A stretch of 64,000 nucleotides of DNA from an uncultured Collinsella sp. Lineage in GTDB: Bacteria > Actinomycetota > Coriobacteriia > Coriobacteriales > Coriobacteriaceae. Shown here piece by piece: positions 41,716-50,221 of the stretch. The notes beneath the pieces were generated by a model, which was given only the letters and a program-made list of their open reading frames with translations, did not search any database and was not told the origin of the DNA. Position 1 is the first letter of the stretch; every line of letters begins with the position of its first letter. Location of the stretch: positions 124,001-188,000 of the forward strand of contig UQAU01000001.1 of the NCBI GenBank assembly GCA_900539035.1, given 5' to 3'. A program made the translations under genes and the position numbers.

Positions 41716-44457
41716 TCACTCGTCGAACAGGAGGCTCGAGGAGCCGAGACGCTCCTCTCGCGCCGGGGCGGCGCTCACGCTGATGTAGTCGAAGACGTAG
41801 GCGATCTCGCTTACAGGAACCTCCACGCGATAGCGCGTCGAGATGCTCGAGAAACTCTGCCTGAAGGACTCGATGAAGTCGGTGTGCTCTTCCTCGAAGC
41901 GATCCTGGCCGACGTAGGTCTCGATGGGGTTGCGGGTGACGAGGCGCTCAACGAGGCAACAGAGGTGAACGTACAGCCCGATGATGGCGTTGCTGCCGAT
42001 CTTCTCGCCCGTTCTGCGCTGAAGCTCGTGCACGGCGCTCTCGATCTCGTGGAATAGCCGCTCCGGGTCGAGGATGGTGATGGAGCGGATAACGTTCTGC
42101 AGCGTCATGTTCGAAAGCAGCTTCTCGTGGAAAGAAGAGAGCTCGGAAGCGTCAAGCCACCTGCCGAACACGGCATCGACCTTCGAGGCGGACGCCGTCG
42201 ACATAATGTCTTCGAGGGCGACGAAGGGAACAGAGGCAATCCCGGGGTCTCCCGTGCCGATGACGGCGCAGACGCGGTGCTCGGAGAAAACGGCGTCGTT
42301 CGACCCGTTCGTGACGAGCTGCTTGAAGGGCCTCGTGAGCAGGCGTGCGCCTATGGTGCGCGGGAGGCTCTGCGAGACGAGCTGGCGTATCCTCTCCGCG
42401 GCGTCGACCCCGGACTCGGAGCAGAAGACGATGGCGTCCTCACGGTTGACGCGCTCGATCACCTTGCAGTGCGTCACGCACACGGCGGTCGCATCGCCAA
42501 GAACCTCGGCGATGGACTTGCCGCCGAGCAGCCCGGACCCGATCTCGAGCGCGAGCCCGGTGGAGACGTTGTTCACCACCCCGATGGTGGAGTCGGTAAC
42601 GTTCTCGAGGGCCTTATAGGCCTCCTCCAAAGAGCCCATGTCAACAAGAAACACGACCCCAGTGCAGTACGAGTGACGGTCGACGAGGCGCTGGAGCGGA
42701 CCGACAATGTCCTTCAGCTGCTGGTCGTAGGGCATGTCGACCGCCTCGTACACATGCACGCCGAGCATACGGTTCGCCGCGTCGGCGATGCTCGTCGCCG
42801 TCGAGTAGCCGTGTGACAAGATGACGCAGAGCGTCCGAAGGGCCTTCGCGTCGCGAGACTCCGATGCGACGCACAGCGTCAGAAGCGTCTTCGTGAAGTG
42901 ATCGAGCGAGATTCCGAGTGCCCCTTCCATGTCTGCGGCGACCTGATCGGAGACGCTCGAGGCAAACGGCAATTCGGAGGTCACGACGCCGAGGAGATGG
43001 GAGATTTGCTCCGCACAGGCAGACTTTCGCTTAGCCAGGCCGATGCCCGGCCACAACTGCAGGCAAATCTCCTGGGCCAGTAGAAAAGTGACCTTCCTCG
43101 AAAGCTCGATGCCATAAGAAGAGCCTGCGTCGGCAAGGACCGCGCCCACGACGCGCTCGAAGGCGCGCGACCTCGATGAGGCGACGCCGTGGCCGAAGAT
43201 CAAGTGATCCTCAACGCCGCGCACAGCGGAGACAGCTTGCGAGACGAGCTCGGAGACAGAGAGCTCCCCGGCGCAGAATCGCTCATCGAGAGAGCACAGG
43301 GCATCGAGCGCCTGCTCGACCGGCCCTGTGCTCTCGGCGGTATCCAGGGACGCGTCGATCAGAGCGCCATCGTCGGGCTGTTGATCGATCTGCGCGGAGG
43401 AGAGGAGCCCGCTGGGAAGAAGATACGGGCGAACGACGACGTAGTCGCCCTCGCGATTGAGGAACGCTTTGGCGCAGCAGTTCGTCACGCAGGCGCGCAA
43501 GCCGGCGATGTTATCGGAAAAGTCCGCGTTCACGAGGCAACGGTATGCGCCGCGGCTGATCTTCACATCAGAACCGATTCGGCACCCCTCGCTGCGCAGG
43601 AAGCTCAAGATGAGATCCTCGCGCTCCTCGGGGGTCCGCTCCTTGAGTGAGGGGACGCGGGCACAGATGGGCATTTTGCTGTAGGCCGAGGAAACCTTCA
43701 GGTCATCGGCGGAAAGCGCCGTCGAAAGAACGAGGCGAGCGCGCGGCGCATCCTGGGAGGCATCGAGCCCGAGGGCCGTCGCAAGGCAGTGCTCCATCGC
43801 AGAGGGAGAGAGTGCCTCGATGCCGTTGACAAAGACCACACCCCCGCGCGATTTCGCGATCGACTCGTCAAGAAACCCGTTGAACGAGGCGGCGTCCGGG
43901 ACCCCGGCGCAGTCGATGCGCACATAGGAGGAGTCGCGGGACAGCAAGCCCTGGTTCTTGCCGTACTCGTACACAAGGCGAGAAAGGAAAGACTTACCGA
44001 CACCCACGCCGCCGCTCAAGAGGATGGGCAGGCCAAACGGAGGGTACTGAACCGCAGCCTTGCACTGCTCGACAACGGAGCTGAGGCTCAGGTCGAAGCC
44101 CACGGCACGCGCGAAGTCGCGGTGATCGGCGATTCCCGTCGCCTGGATGAGGTCGGCGAGCGAGGCGTACTCGCTTGCAGAGAGCTTTACCTGAAAACGC
44201 TTCTGGAACGCGCGGCGATGAAAATAACGGACAGGCCTGCCCGCCACCTTAACCACAAGGCCGGCGCGAACAAGGTCGTTGAGGTACTGGCTCGCCAGAC
44301 TCCTGGAGATGATGAGTGTCTCGGCGATGTCGGAGGTGGACAGACGGGCAAGGTCGTCGAGCGAGACGGCAGAGGTGAGGGCCTCGAGATGCTCGAGAAT
44401 CCTGTCCCTCATGTCGACGGGCTTCTTTGCCAAGCTGTCCTGTGCGGTCTTGTCCAT
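41716..44457 (-). CDS. levR: LevR-type PRD regulator with degenerate AAA domain
   Basis: 913 residues. The N-terminus is a winged HTH (about 15-95; SDIAETLIISRSLASQYLND). An AAA domain (about 130-345) follows, with Walker A GGVGVGKS (149-156). Walker B reads VVFVNGIEAL, lacking the DE pair, and no GAFTGA-like loop occurs between 175 and 205. An EIIA-Man-like domain has His549 (VILSHGYSTATS), and C-terminal PRD sequence has His831 (LYVHLCCLVERL). HPr or EIIB would phosphorylate these to match activity to sugar supply. It immediately precedes the mannose-family PTS genes on the same strand. The losses suggest it does not remodel sigma-54 holoenzyme. Confidence 0.87.
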   Translation of the reverse strand: MDKTAQDSLAKKPVDMRDRILEHLEALTSAVSLDDLARLSTSDIAETLIISRSLASQYLNDLVRAGLVVKVAGRPVRYFHRRAFQKRFQVKLSASEYASLADLIQATGIADHRDFARAVGFDLSLSSVVEQCKAAVQYPPFGLPILLSGGVGVGKSFLSRLVYEYGKNQGLLSRDSSYVRIDCAGVPDAASFNGFLDESIAKSRGGVVFVNGIEALSPSAMEHCLATALGLDASQDAPRARLVLSTALSADDLKVSSAYSKMPICARVPSLKERTPEEREDLILSFLRSEGCRIGSDVKISRGAYRCLVNADFSDNIAGLRACVTNCCAKAFLNREGDYVVVRPYLLPSGLLSSAQIDQQPDDGALIDASLDTAESTGPVEQALDALCSLDERFCAGELSVSELVSQAVSAVRGVEDHLIFGHGVASSRSRAFERVVGAVLADAGSSYGIELSRKVTFLLAQEICLQLWPGIGLAKRKSACAEQISHLLGVVTSELPFASSVSDQVAADMEGALGISLDHFTKTLLTLCVASESRDAKALRTLCVILSHGYSTATSIADAANRMLGVHVYEAVDMPYDQQLKDIVGPLQRLVDRHSYCTGVVFLVDMGSLEEAYKALENVTDSTIGVVNNVSTGLALEIGSGLLGGKSIAEVLGDATAVCVTHCKVIERVNREDAIVFCSESGVDAAERIRQLVSQSLPRTIGARLLTRPFKQLVTNGSNDAVFSEHRVCAVIGTGDPGIASVPFVALEDIMSTASASKVDAVFGRWLDASELSSFHEKLLSNMTLQNVIRSITILDPERLFHEIESAVHELQRRTGEKIGSNAIIGLYVHLCCLVERLVTRNPIETYVGQDRFEEEHTDFIESFRQSFSSISTRYRVEVPVSEIAYVFDYISVSAAPAREERLGSSSLLFDE

Positions 44458-44467
44458 GACTTCTTAC

Positions 44468-44483
44468 CTCCTTGTACAAGGAG
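44468..44483 (-). promoter_or_regulatory. 16-bp palindrome embedding the levR ribosome-binding site
   Basis: CTCCTTGTACAAGGAG is perfectly palindromic, and its right half contributes the AAGGAGG that precedes the levR ATG at 44457. It could hide the ribosome site in a hairpin or act as an operator. Confidence 0.5.
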
Positions 44484-44585
44484 TATAAGGGGAACACAGA
44501 GAACGGAAGGGGGCGCGTGGGGGAATCAACAGCCCCGAGGAGAAGTTCACCACTTGAGGGGCAGAAAACAACGGCCATTGAACAT

Positions 44586-44743
44586 TCAGGGCCGACGCTC
44601 AACACTTCGGCTCGACACTTCGCTTTGGAAAGGGCCCTGCGCGATGGTGCAGCCCTCCATCTCGCAGCACAGGTCGCCGAAGGTCGCGAGGATGCGCTCC
44701 TTCTGTTCCGTGGGCGAGACGGCTCGGTGGGCAAGGTCCTCTC
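44586..44743 (-). pseudogene. Fragment of an MTA/SAH nucleosidase gene
   Basis: The minus strand encodes EDLAHRAVSPTEQKERILAT then FGDLCCEMEGCTIAQ, which matches the CCEMEGAAIA purine-binding block of MtnN/Pfs nucleosidases. A stop lies directly upstream and the following residues are unrelated. About 35 residues of the parent remain. Confidence 0.6.
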
Positions 44744-44774
44744 AAAAGGGGTCGTCCGACGCCGCAAGACCTCG

Positions 44775-44942
44775 ATGACCGACTACCACCTCGAGCAAGT
44801 GGCGGATTACCTCTGCACCATCGAACTTGCCTTGGTCAAGTACGAGGCCAAGGAGAACGGTGAGACGTACAACAAGTTCTTCGGAGGTATAGGCTCTTTC
44901 AAGAGGAACTGGCTCAAGCAAGCCCGCAGCAAGCGGATATAG
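44775..44942 (+). CDS. Short unknown reading frame
   Basis: 55 codons beginning MTDYHLEQVADYL and ending FKRNWLKQARSKRI. Composition looks coding, but there is no ribosome site and no recognised family. The surroundings are gene debris, so it may be another fragment. Confidence 0.3.
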   Translation: MTDYHLEQVADYLCTIELALVKYEAKENGETYNKFFGGIGSFKRNWLKQARSKRI

Positions 44943-45147
44943 CTGGTCTCGCGGTTTCGCAAGGAACGGTCGGTTCTCCTCTGGCGAGGAACCCCGGGCG
45001 ACGTGCTTCGAGCAGCGGAAGCTGAAGCGCAAGCAGAAGCAGCGCGGGCATTGATCGGTGCCGACATGGGCCCAGACGTGAACAGCGCTACGTCCCCTGT
45101 TCACGGGGCGCGAAACCGCAAAGGTTGCACAGAGGTTGCAAAATAAG

Positions 45148-45181
45148 AAGCCCCCGACCTGTTTTCGCAGGTCAGAGGCTT
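45148..45181. terminator. Hairpin AAGCC...GACCTG/CAGGTC...GGCTT
   Basis: A two-part stem with internal mismatch closed by TTTTCG. T-run is weak. A similar CGCAGGTCAGA segment is at about 49931-49941. Confidence 0.45.
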
Positions 45182-45317
45182 GAAATCAACGAATATCGTT
45201 TATTCCCACTCGGTGGTTATAGTTTTGCCGTCTCGTCACTCCAGTTGCACCCAGTTTTCGGCGGCATCTCGAAGTGAGTGCCGCTGAATGACGCGACGTC
45301 GCGTTTCATCGGCTTCG

Positions 45318-45388
45318 GGGACAAAAGCTGGGACAACTTCAAAAACCATTTTCAAACTCAGAGTATTGAGTTTTTATTTTTGTCCCAA
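45318..45388. repeat. Border repeat, left copy (family with 50050-50128)
   Basis: AAACTCA...TATTGAGTTT followed by ATTTTTGTCCCA, preceded 30-40 bases earlier by ACAAAAGCTGGGACAAC. The same blocks in the same order lie at 50050-50128 on the far side of the mef/msr genes. Confidence 0.6.
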
Positions 45389-45724
45389 GGGGCACGGAGA
45401 GCCGCCTTTGGAGGCTCGATATCGCCGAAAAACGCCCGTTTTGAAACTCAACCGCCTTTGAGCCTGCAAACCACCAGCTTCAACAGTAAGTGAGTCGACG
45501 CGGGTGGCTTACGAGCCGTTCACAAAACCGCAGGCCACAGGTCTTTGTCAACGATAAGCAAAGTGAATAGTCTCAGGTGGCTTGCCCATGAGTTGGCGTA
45601 AGCCTGTTTAGCAAAAGGCTAATCGGACACGACAGGCCGCCCGCATGGCGACGGCGTTTCCCGTGCGGGCACAAACAGCCCTGCGTGCCCTGTCGCGCGA
45701 TATCCCAATGCGACGTTCAGAACC

Positions 45725-45994
45725 CTACCCGCCAAGCAGCCACCTCGCGAAATTCAGCACGAGCACGCCCTCCCGGGTATGGGGCTCATGCCTCGTGCGA
45801 GTGATGAGAATCTTCGGGAATGCATCCCCGATGGATAGAATCGGCGCAATCTCCCTCTCGAGCGTCGAATCGGCGCCGATATCGTCGCTCACATACACTT
45901 TCCTTCCCGGTTTCGAAACTTGGAAGGCAGTATGCGCAAGGATGCGTCGAGGTGCGATCCCAGTCGTACCATGCCAGCAGAGATGTCGAGGCAC
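45725..45994 (-). pseudogene. C-terminal fragment of a DUF4143-type AAA ATPase
   Basis: The minus strand encodes DSTLEREIAPILSIGDAFPK then ILITRTRHEPHTREGVLVL and NFARWLLGG-stop, the typical C-terminal nuclease-like domain of AAA_14/DUF4143 proteins. The ATPase part is missing and frames change upstream of about 45935. Confidence 0.65.
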
Positions 45995-46560
45995 ATTCGT
46001 TCATGCTGCAATGCGGGCATCGGAGATGAAAAACAGCCCGTCGGGTAGTCATGGGCGTGCGGGAGCCCGCATCAGTAACCTGCCTCCTCGGTTGTCCCTT
46101 CTTTGCATGGTCGTCTACATAAAGGAGGAACCAGCCATGCAGATCAGCATGCTTGCCCTTCTTGGGTCACGGACCGGGGAGGCGAGGGCCTCCGTCGGGA
46201 CCGCCCCGAGCAACCGGCATATCCAAGGAATGACAAGGCTCGATCGCTGTGCTGGTCAGGATGCCGAAGCGGGCCGTCCGCCAATCGGAATGCGGGTCAG
46301 GATGCTGCAACGTGATTCCAGCTGCAGGATACGGCTCCTTTGCGGTTGCCGCAAAACCTGCTGGCAACATTCTTACTATCCGAATGATGTACGCATCCCT
46401 TGGGATCGTTTCGCCTGACCAGGGCCATCTTCAGCGCCTCATCGGCCAGCTCGGCAGGCGCCTCTTCCACGCGTAATAGCCCTGGCGGGTCACCTATGCA
46501 ACCAAAGATACAAAAGGAATCGAATGGCCAGAGAGGATTGCCCTTTCCGATGGTCGATTC
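45995..46560. other. Stretch of transposon debris without intact genes
   Basis: Holds the IS3 fragment at 46297-46493 and otherwise only frames that look non-coding. The region between 46000 and 46290 shows nothing I can name. Confidence 0.5.
46297..46493 (-). mobile_element. IS3-family transposase (OrfB) fragment
   Basis: The minus strand shows VTRQGYYAWKR (start of the IS3 OrfB conserved N-terminus). In the next frame it shows ELADEALKMALVRRNDPKG then VHHSDSKNVASRFC, the DDE-domain block around the second Asp. Intervening integrase-core sequence is deleted and frames differ, so it is inactive. Confidence 0.65.
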
Positions 46561-46589
46561 TTGACAGGCAAACTCAAGCCTCGTTAATA
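46561..46589 (+). promoter_or_regulatory. Promoter of the mef/msr leader
   Basis: TTGACA, 17 bases, then TTAATA: a perfect -35 box and a fair -10 box. Transcription from here would give a leader of about 130 bases before the mef start. Confidence 0.65.
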
Positions 46590-46630
46590 TTACATGGTTT
46601 GCCAGACCGAATTAACAAAGGAGGGGTGTC

Positions 46631-46666
46631 GTGGTTGGTCTTTTCCGCACGTGGATGAGCGCCTAG
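46631..46666 (+). CDS. 11-residue leader peptide MVGLFRTWMSA
   Basis: GTG start after an AAAGGAGGGG ribosome site, 11 codons and TAG. The last codons (AGCGCC) can pair with GGCGCT eight bases past the stop, and a TTTTT run follows at about 46689. This layout resembles ribosome-stalling leaders ahead of macrolide efflux and ABC-F genes. Confidence 0.6.
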   Translation: MVGLFRTWMSA

Positions 46667-46729
46667 AAAGCGGCGCTGTTGTGGCGTCGCGCTGTTTTTC
46701 TGCACGCCATTTCACGATTGGACATAACC

Positions 46730-48016
46730 ATGATATTTGAAACCTCTCGGCGCAGGTCTGTTTCGCTGTGCCATTCATGGCAATTTAAGATTTGTTTCGT
46801 ATGGGGCGGGGAGCTCGTGTCGACATTGACGAGCTCGATTCTCCAAATGGGTCTCATTTGGCATATCGCCCTCACGACAGAATCATCTTCCCTCCTCTCC
46901 CTGGCATCGTTAGCAGGCTTTCTGCCGATTGCTTTGTTCGGAGTCCTTGCGGGCGCCGTTGTCGACAGGCTGCCTTTGAAACGTGTTCTCATCGGCGCCG
47001 ACCTCTTCGTTGCCGCGGTGGGCGCCGCCTTGGCGATTGCCTCGTTGGCCGGCAGCTTACCTGCGTGGTCAATACTCATCGCCCTGTTTCTCCGCGCAGC
47101 TGGCACTTCGTTCTACACGCCGGCCTCCCAATCCCTCACGCCCCATCTCGCCCCGCCAGAGCATCTCGTTCGCCTATCGGGAGTGATGCAGGCGATTCAG
47201 TCCGCCGGATACATTCTTGGCGCCGCGCTCGCGGCAGTGATTTATCCTGTGGCGGGCATTACCGCCATGATTGCCCTCGACGTGCTGGGGGCGCTTTTCG
47301 CTTCTCTAGCTGTCCTCGCCGCTCAGATAGACGCAGGAGGACTCGACGAAGCCGACCGCAGCTCGTCCTTTTCCAATAAAGTTCGAGAACTTTTCTCTGA
47401 GATTTCGGACGGCTACAAGCTGATCAGGGGATACAGGGGGCTGTTCGCCCTTCTTTGGTGCGGGTTCGTCTTCGCTTTCGCGTTCTCCCCACTCGCGGCA
47501 TTGTTCCCAATAATGACCTTGGGACATTTTGGTGGTAGCACGGGGGATGCTGCTTTGGTGGAGGTCCTTTTCTCCGCAGGCATGCTGGCTGGGTCCGGCA
47601 TTTTGGCGGCCACGGGAGGGTTCCGCAATAGGTCGCTCACCATGGTCGCCGCGATCGCCGGCTTCGGCGTCGTCGCAATCGCATCCGGATTGATCGGCCC
47701 GTCGCTGTTCGCCGTTTTCCTACCGGCGAGCTTTCTTATGGGCGCATGCTCCCCGTTGTACGCGGGAACCCAGACTGCCCTTATGCAGGAGCAGATACCT
47801 CCTGAGTACCTAGGCCGCGTTTTCGGCCTCTACGGAACCATCATGGCGTGGGCCATGCCCATGGGCCTCGCGGCCCCCTCCGTTTTTGCGGATCTGCTTG
47901 GAGCTCCGTTATGGTTCGTCGGCTCTGGAGCGACCATGGTACTGCTTGCGATGGCTATGCTGCTTGCTCCGAGCGTCCGAAACGTGGGGAAAAGAGATAC
48001 CGGGCGGATTCAATAG
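46730..48016 (+). CDS. mef: Mef-like MFS efflux transporter
   Basis: 428 residues with about 10-12 hydrophobic helices. It follows Mef(A) block by block: FVWGGELVSTLTSSILQMG, SLASLAGFLPIALFGVLAGA with the VVDRLPLKRVLIGADL loop, LRAAGTSFYTPASQSLTPHL, AIDVLGA-like ALDVLGALFAS and PLYAGTQTALMQEQIPPEYLGRVF-type sequence near the end. Mef proteins export 14- and 15-membered macrolides by proton antiport and work with Msr(D). ATG 46730 has only a weak GGA ribosome site. The Msr(D)-like gene lies 261 bp downstream. Drug specificity is inferred. Confidence 0.85.
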   Translation: MIFETSRRRSVSLCHSWQFKICFVWGGELVSTLTSSILQMGLIWHIALTTESSSLLSLASLAGFLPIALFGVLAGAVVDRLPLKRVLIGADLFVAAVGAALAIASLAGSLPAWSILIALFLRAAGTSFYTPASQSLTPHLAPPEHLVRLSGVMQAIQSAGYILGAALAAVIYPVAGITAMIALDVLGALFASLAVLAAQIDAGGLDEADRSSSFSNKVRELFSEISDGYKLIRGYRGLFALLWCGFVFAFAFSPLAALFPIMTLGHFGGSTGDAALVEVLFSAGMLAGSGILAATGGFRNRSLTMVAAIAGFGVVAIASGLIGPSLFAVFLPASFLMGACSPLYAGTQTALMQEQIPPEYLGRVFGLYGTIMAWAMPMGLAAPSVFADLLGAPLWFVGSGATMVLLAMAMLLAPSVRNVGKRDTGRIQ

Positions 48017-48277
48017 CCCAAGTATTCGAAAAAAAGAGGCGGCAGCCATCGGTTCACGCGTCAGCCTTCAAGCCCTTGCGACGACGAGGTATTGCGCCGA
48101 CATCCCACATCGCGCTCCTTATTCGTCGCCAACTATCATTTTCGGATTTGCCGGCTTGCGCAAGGTCAAAACGCTCGCGCCGGCAATTGGGCAAAGGCGA
48201 AAAATCGACGTGAGCAATCTTTTTTGGCATGGCTGCGCTTCCAGTAAAAGGCTAATACACAAAAGGCGGTTCAACCT

Positions 48278-49747
48278 ATGGAACTCATAGTCAAAGCTAA
48301 AGACATCTTTTTGGAATATGCCGGCCGCGATATCCTGGATATCGAAGAGTTGGAAATCTACTCCTACGATCGCATCGGCTTGGTGGGAGACAATGGCGCA
48401 GGCAAAACCAGCCTGCTTAAAATTCTGAGCGGCAATCTTACCATTGCGGACGCCGACGTCAGGCGCTTCGGCAGCATTGCCCTCATCGGCCAACTCGATG
48501 AACTCGACCTTGATGCGGCTCAGGACAGTGGTGAGATGCTCTCCCGTCTCAACGTCGCCGGAGTGGCGCAGGAGACGATGAGCGGCGGGGAGGAAACACG
48601 CGCCAAGATTGCCTCTGCACTCTCCCAGCATGCAAGCGCGATCTTCGCCGACGAGCCTACGAGCCACCTCGACCAAGACGGCATCCGCCTTCTCGTCGGA
48701 CAACTCAAGGCATTTGATGGGGCTCTGCTCATCGTGAGCCATGACCGTCATTTTCTCGACCAGGTGGTAGACAAGATCTGGGAGCTCAAAGACGGCGGTA
48801 TTTCCGAATTCTGGGGTGACTACTCCGACTATCTGCGACAGAAAGAAGAAGAGCGCAAAGCTCAGGCGACTCGATACGAAGAGGCGATGCGCGAGCGCGA
48901 TCGCCTCGAAGCCGCCATCGAAAAACAACGGAAAAAAGCACGGCAGGTCGACGCCAAGCGGAAGGCTGCGAAAAAAAGCAACGAGTATGCAGGTCGATTG
49001 GGGCATCAGAAAGCAACCGGCACCAAACAGAAGAGGATGTACCAGGCGGCTAAGGACATGGAGAAGCGCCTCGAAGCGCTCGAAGGGATTGAGGCCCCAG
49101 ATAGCATTCGCGCCGTGCGGTTCCGCCAGAGCAAGGCCCTGGAACTGCATAGTAAATTTCCCATCTCGGCAGACGATTTCAGCTTGAGCTTCGGCAACTG
49201 CATGCTCTATGACCACGCGAAATTCGAGATACCGCTCGGTGCCAAAGTGGCCATCACCGGTGGCAACGGTACAGGAAAGACCAGCCTGCTGAAGGCAATC
49301 GCTCGACGCGCCGACGGTATCAACATCTCTCCCAAGGCAGAGATCGGTTACTTCGAGCAAACAGGCTACAAGTTCGACGCCCGTCAGTCTGCGATCTCGT
49401 TCATGCAGGATGGTTGCGAGTACAGCATGACCGAAATTCGAGGCATCCTCGCCTCTATGGGAATCGGACCGCGCGACCTGACAAAGGACGTTGGCGTTCT
49501 CTCGGGAGGCGAAGTCATCAAGCTGCTACTCGCGAAGATGCTGCTGGGCAGATACAACATCTTGCTCATGGACGAGCCTGGAAATTACCTGGACATCAAG
49601 AGCGCCGAAGCCCTCGAGCAGATGATGAGCGCCTATGCCGGAACGATAGTGTTCGTCTCCCACGATAAGAGGCTGGTCGAGAACGTCGCAGACATTGTCT
49701 ACGAAATAAAGGACACCAAGCTAGTCAAAATCTTTCAGCGCGAATAG
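48278..49747 (+). CDS. Msr(D)-like ABC-F ribosomal protection protein
   Basis: 489 residues, no membrane helices, two ATPase domains. First domain: Walker A GDNGAGKT (37-44), signature MSGGEE, Walker B FADEPTSHLD. The charged interdomain linker includes SDYLRQKEEERKAQATRYEE and KKARQVDAKRKAAKKS. Second domain: Walker A GGNGTGKT, signature LSGGEV, Walker B LLMDEPGNYLD, where Gly replaces the usual Thr/Ser. Similarity to Msr(D) runs the full length (MELIVKAKDIFLEYAGRDIL). ABC-F proteins bind the ribosomal E site and dislodge drugs. Coexpression with the Mef-like pump makes a macrolide-resistance pair. No good ribosome site precedes ATG 48278. Confidence 0.87.
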   Translation: MELIVKAKDIFLEYAGRDILDIEELEIYSYDRIGLVGDNGAGKTSLLKILSGNLTIADADVRRFGSIALIGQLDELDLDAAQDSGEMLSRLNVAGVAQETMSGGEETRAKIASALSQHASAIFADEPTSHLDQDGIRLLVGQLKAFDGALLIVSHDRHFLDQVVDKIWELKDGGISEFWGDYSDYLRQKEEERKAQATRYEEAMRERDRLEAAIEKQRKKARQVDAKRKAAKKSNEYAGRLGHQKATGTKQKRMYQAAKDMEKRLEALEGIEAPDSIRAVRFRQSKALELHSKFPISADDFSLSFGNCMLYDHAKFEIPLGAKVAITGGNGTGKTSLLKAIARRADGINISPKAEIGYFEQTGYKFDARQSAISFMQDGCEYSMTEIRGILASMGIGPRDLTKDVGVLSGGEVIKLLLAKMLLGRYNILLMDEPGNYLDIKSAEALEQMMSAYAGTIVFVSHDKRLVENVADIVYEIKDTKLVKIFQRE

Positions 49748-49803
49748 CCCTAAATGAGCAAGAAATAATCCCCGAACGGAGACAAGGGAGTAAAACGGCA
49801 AAG

Positions 49804-49842
49804 AAAGAGCCTCCGTCCCAACGCAGGGAACGGAGGCTCTTT
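49804..49842 (+). terminator. Terminator of the mef/msr unit
   Basis: AAAGAGCCTCCGT and ACGGAGGCTCTTT arms around 13 bases, 57 bp past the ABC-F stop. Confidence 0.88.
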
Positions 49843-50049
49843 AATAGCTTTTACTCATCTCCGTCGCTGGTGGCTTTGTCATGACTCTCGTACGAAACGA
49901 AACTCAGCGGCATAGTGCGGCACTCAAAATCGCAGGTCAGAACCCTGTCGTCCTACTCCCACTCTATGAATCGAAAGTGCGGGCATTTCCATGTCGTCTC
50001 GTATTTTATACGGAAAACGAACGTGGCGATACACGGCGATACTCAACGG

Positions 50050-50128
50050 CACAAAAGTGAGACAAAACTGCTCTGATAATAGAAACTCAAATGAAACTCA
50101 AGGGTGTTGAGTTTCATTTTTGTCCCAG
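50050..50128. repeat. Border repeat, right copy (family with 45318-45388)
   Basis: GAAACTCA...GTTGAGTTT and CATTTTTGTCCCA follow ACAAAAGTGAGACAAAACTG, in the same order as at 45318-45388. Confidence 0.6.
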
Positions 50129-50221
50129 TAGCAAAAAGGGCAGGGTAGAGCGGCCAAATCCTCCCCTTTTCAGGTGATCTGAAGCGGCATCACATGCAAG
50201 CCACCAGCGACAATTGCAAAC

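Larger units (their letters stand above)
44943..45724. other. Gene-free stretch with repeated border sequences
   Basis: No supported gene. It contains a hairpin at 45148-45181, an ATTCCCACTC motif at 45202-45211, a border repeat at 45318-45388 that recurs near 50.1 kb, and an AAAACCGCAGG box at 45524-45534. Confidence 0.6.

Noticed and set aside
40363..42057. 564-codon plus-strand frame across the PTS genes
   Set aside because: Antisense to EIIC, EIIB and the end of levR, all of which show family motifs; the product is low-complexity Gly/Asp/Glu.
45278..45493. 71-codon plus-strand frame in the island border
   Set aside because: It consists of the border repeat itself, which recurs at 50050 with stops in the same frame.
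45645..46418. 257-codon plus-strand frame
   Set aside because: It crosses the opposite-strand ATPase and IS3 fragments, has no ribosome site and no domain.
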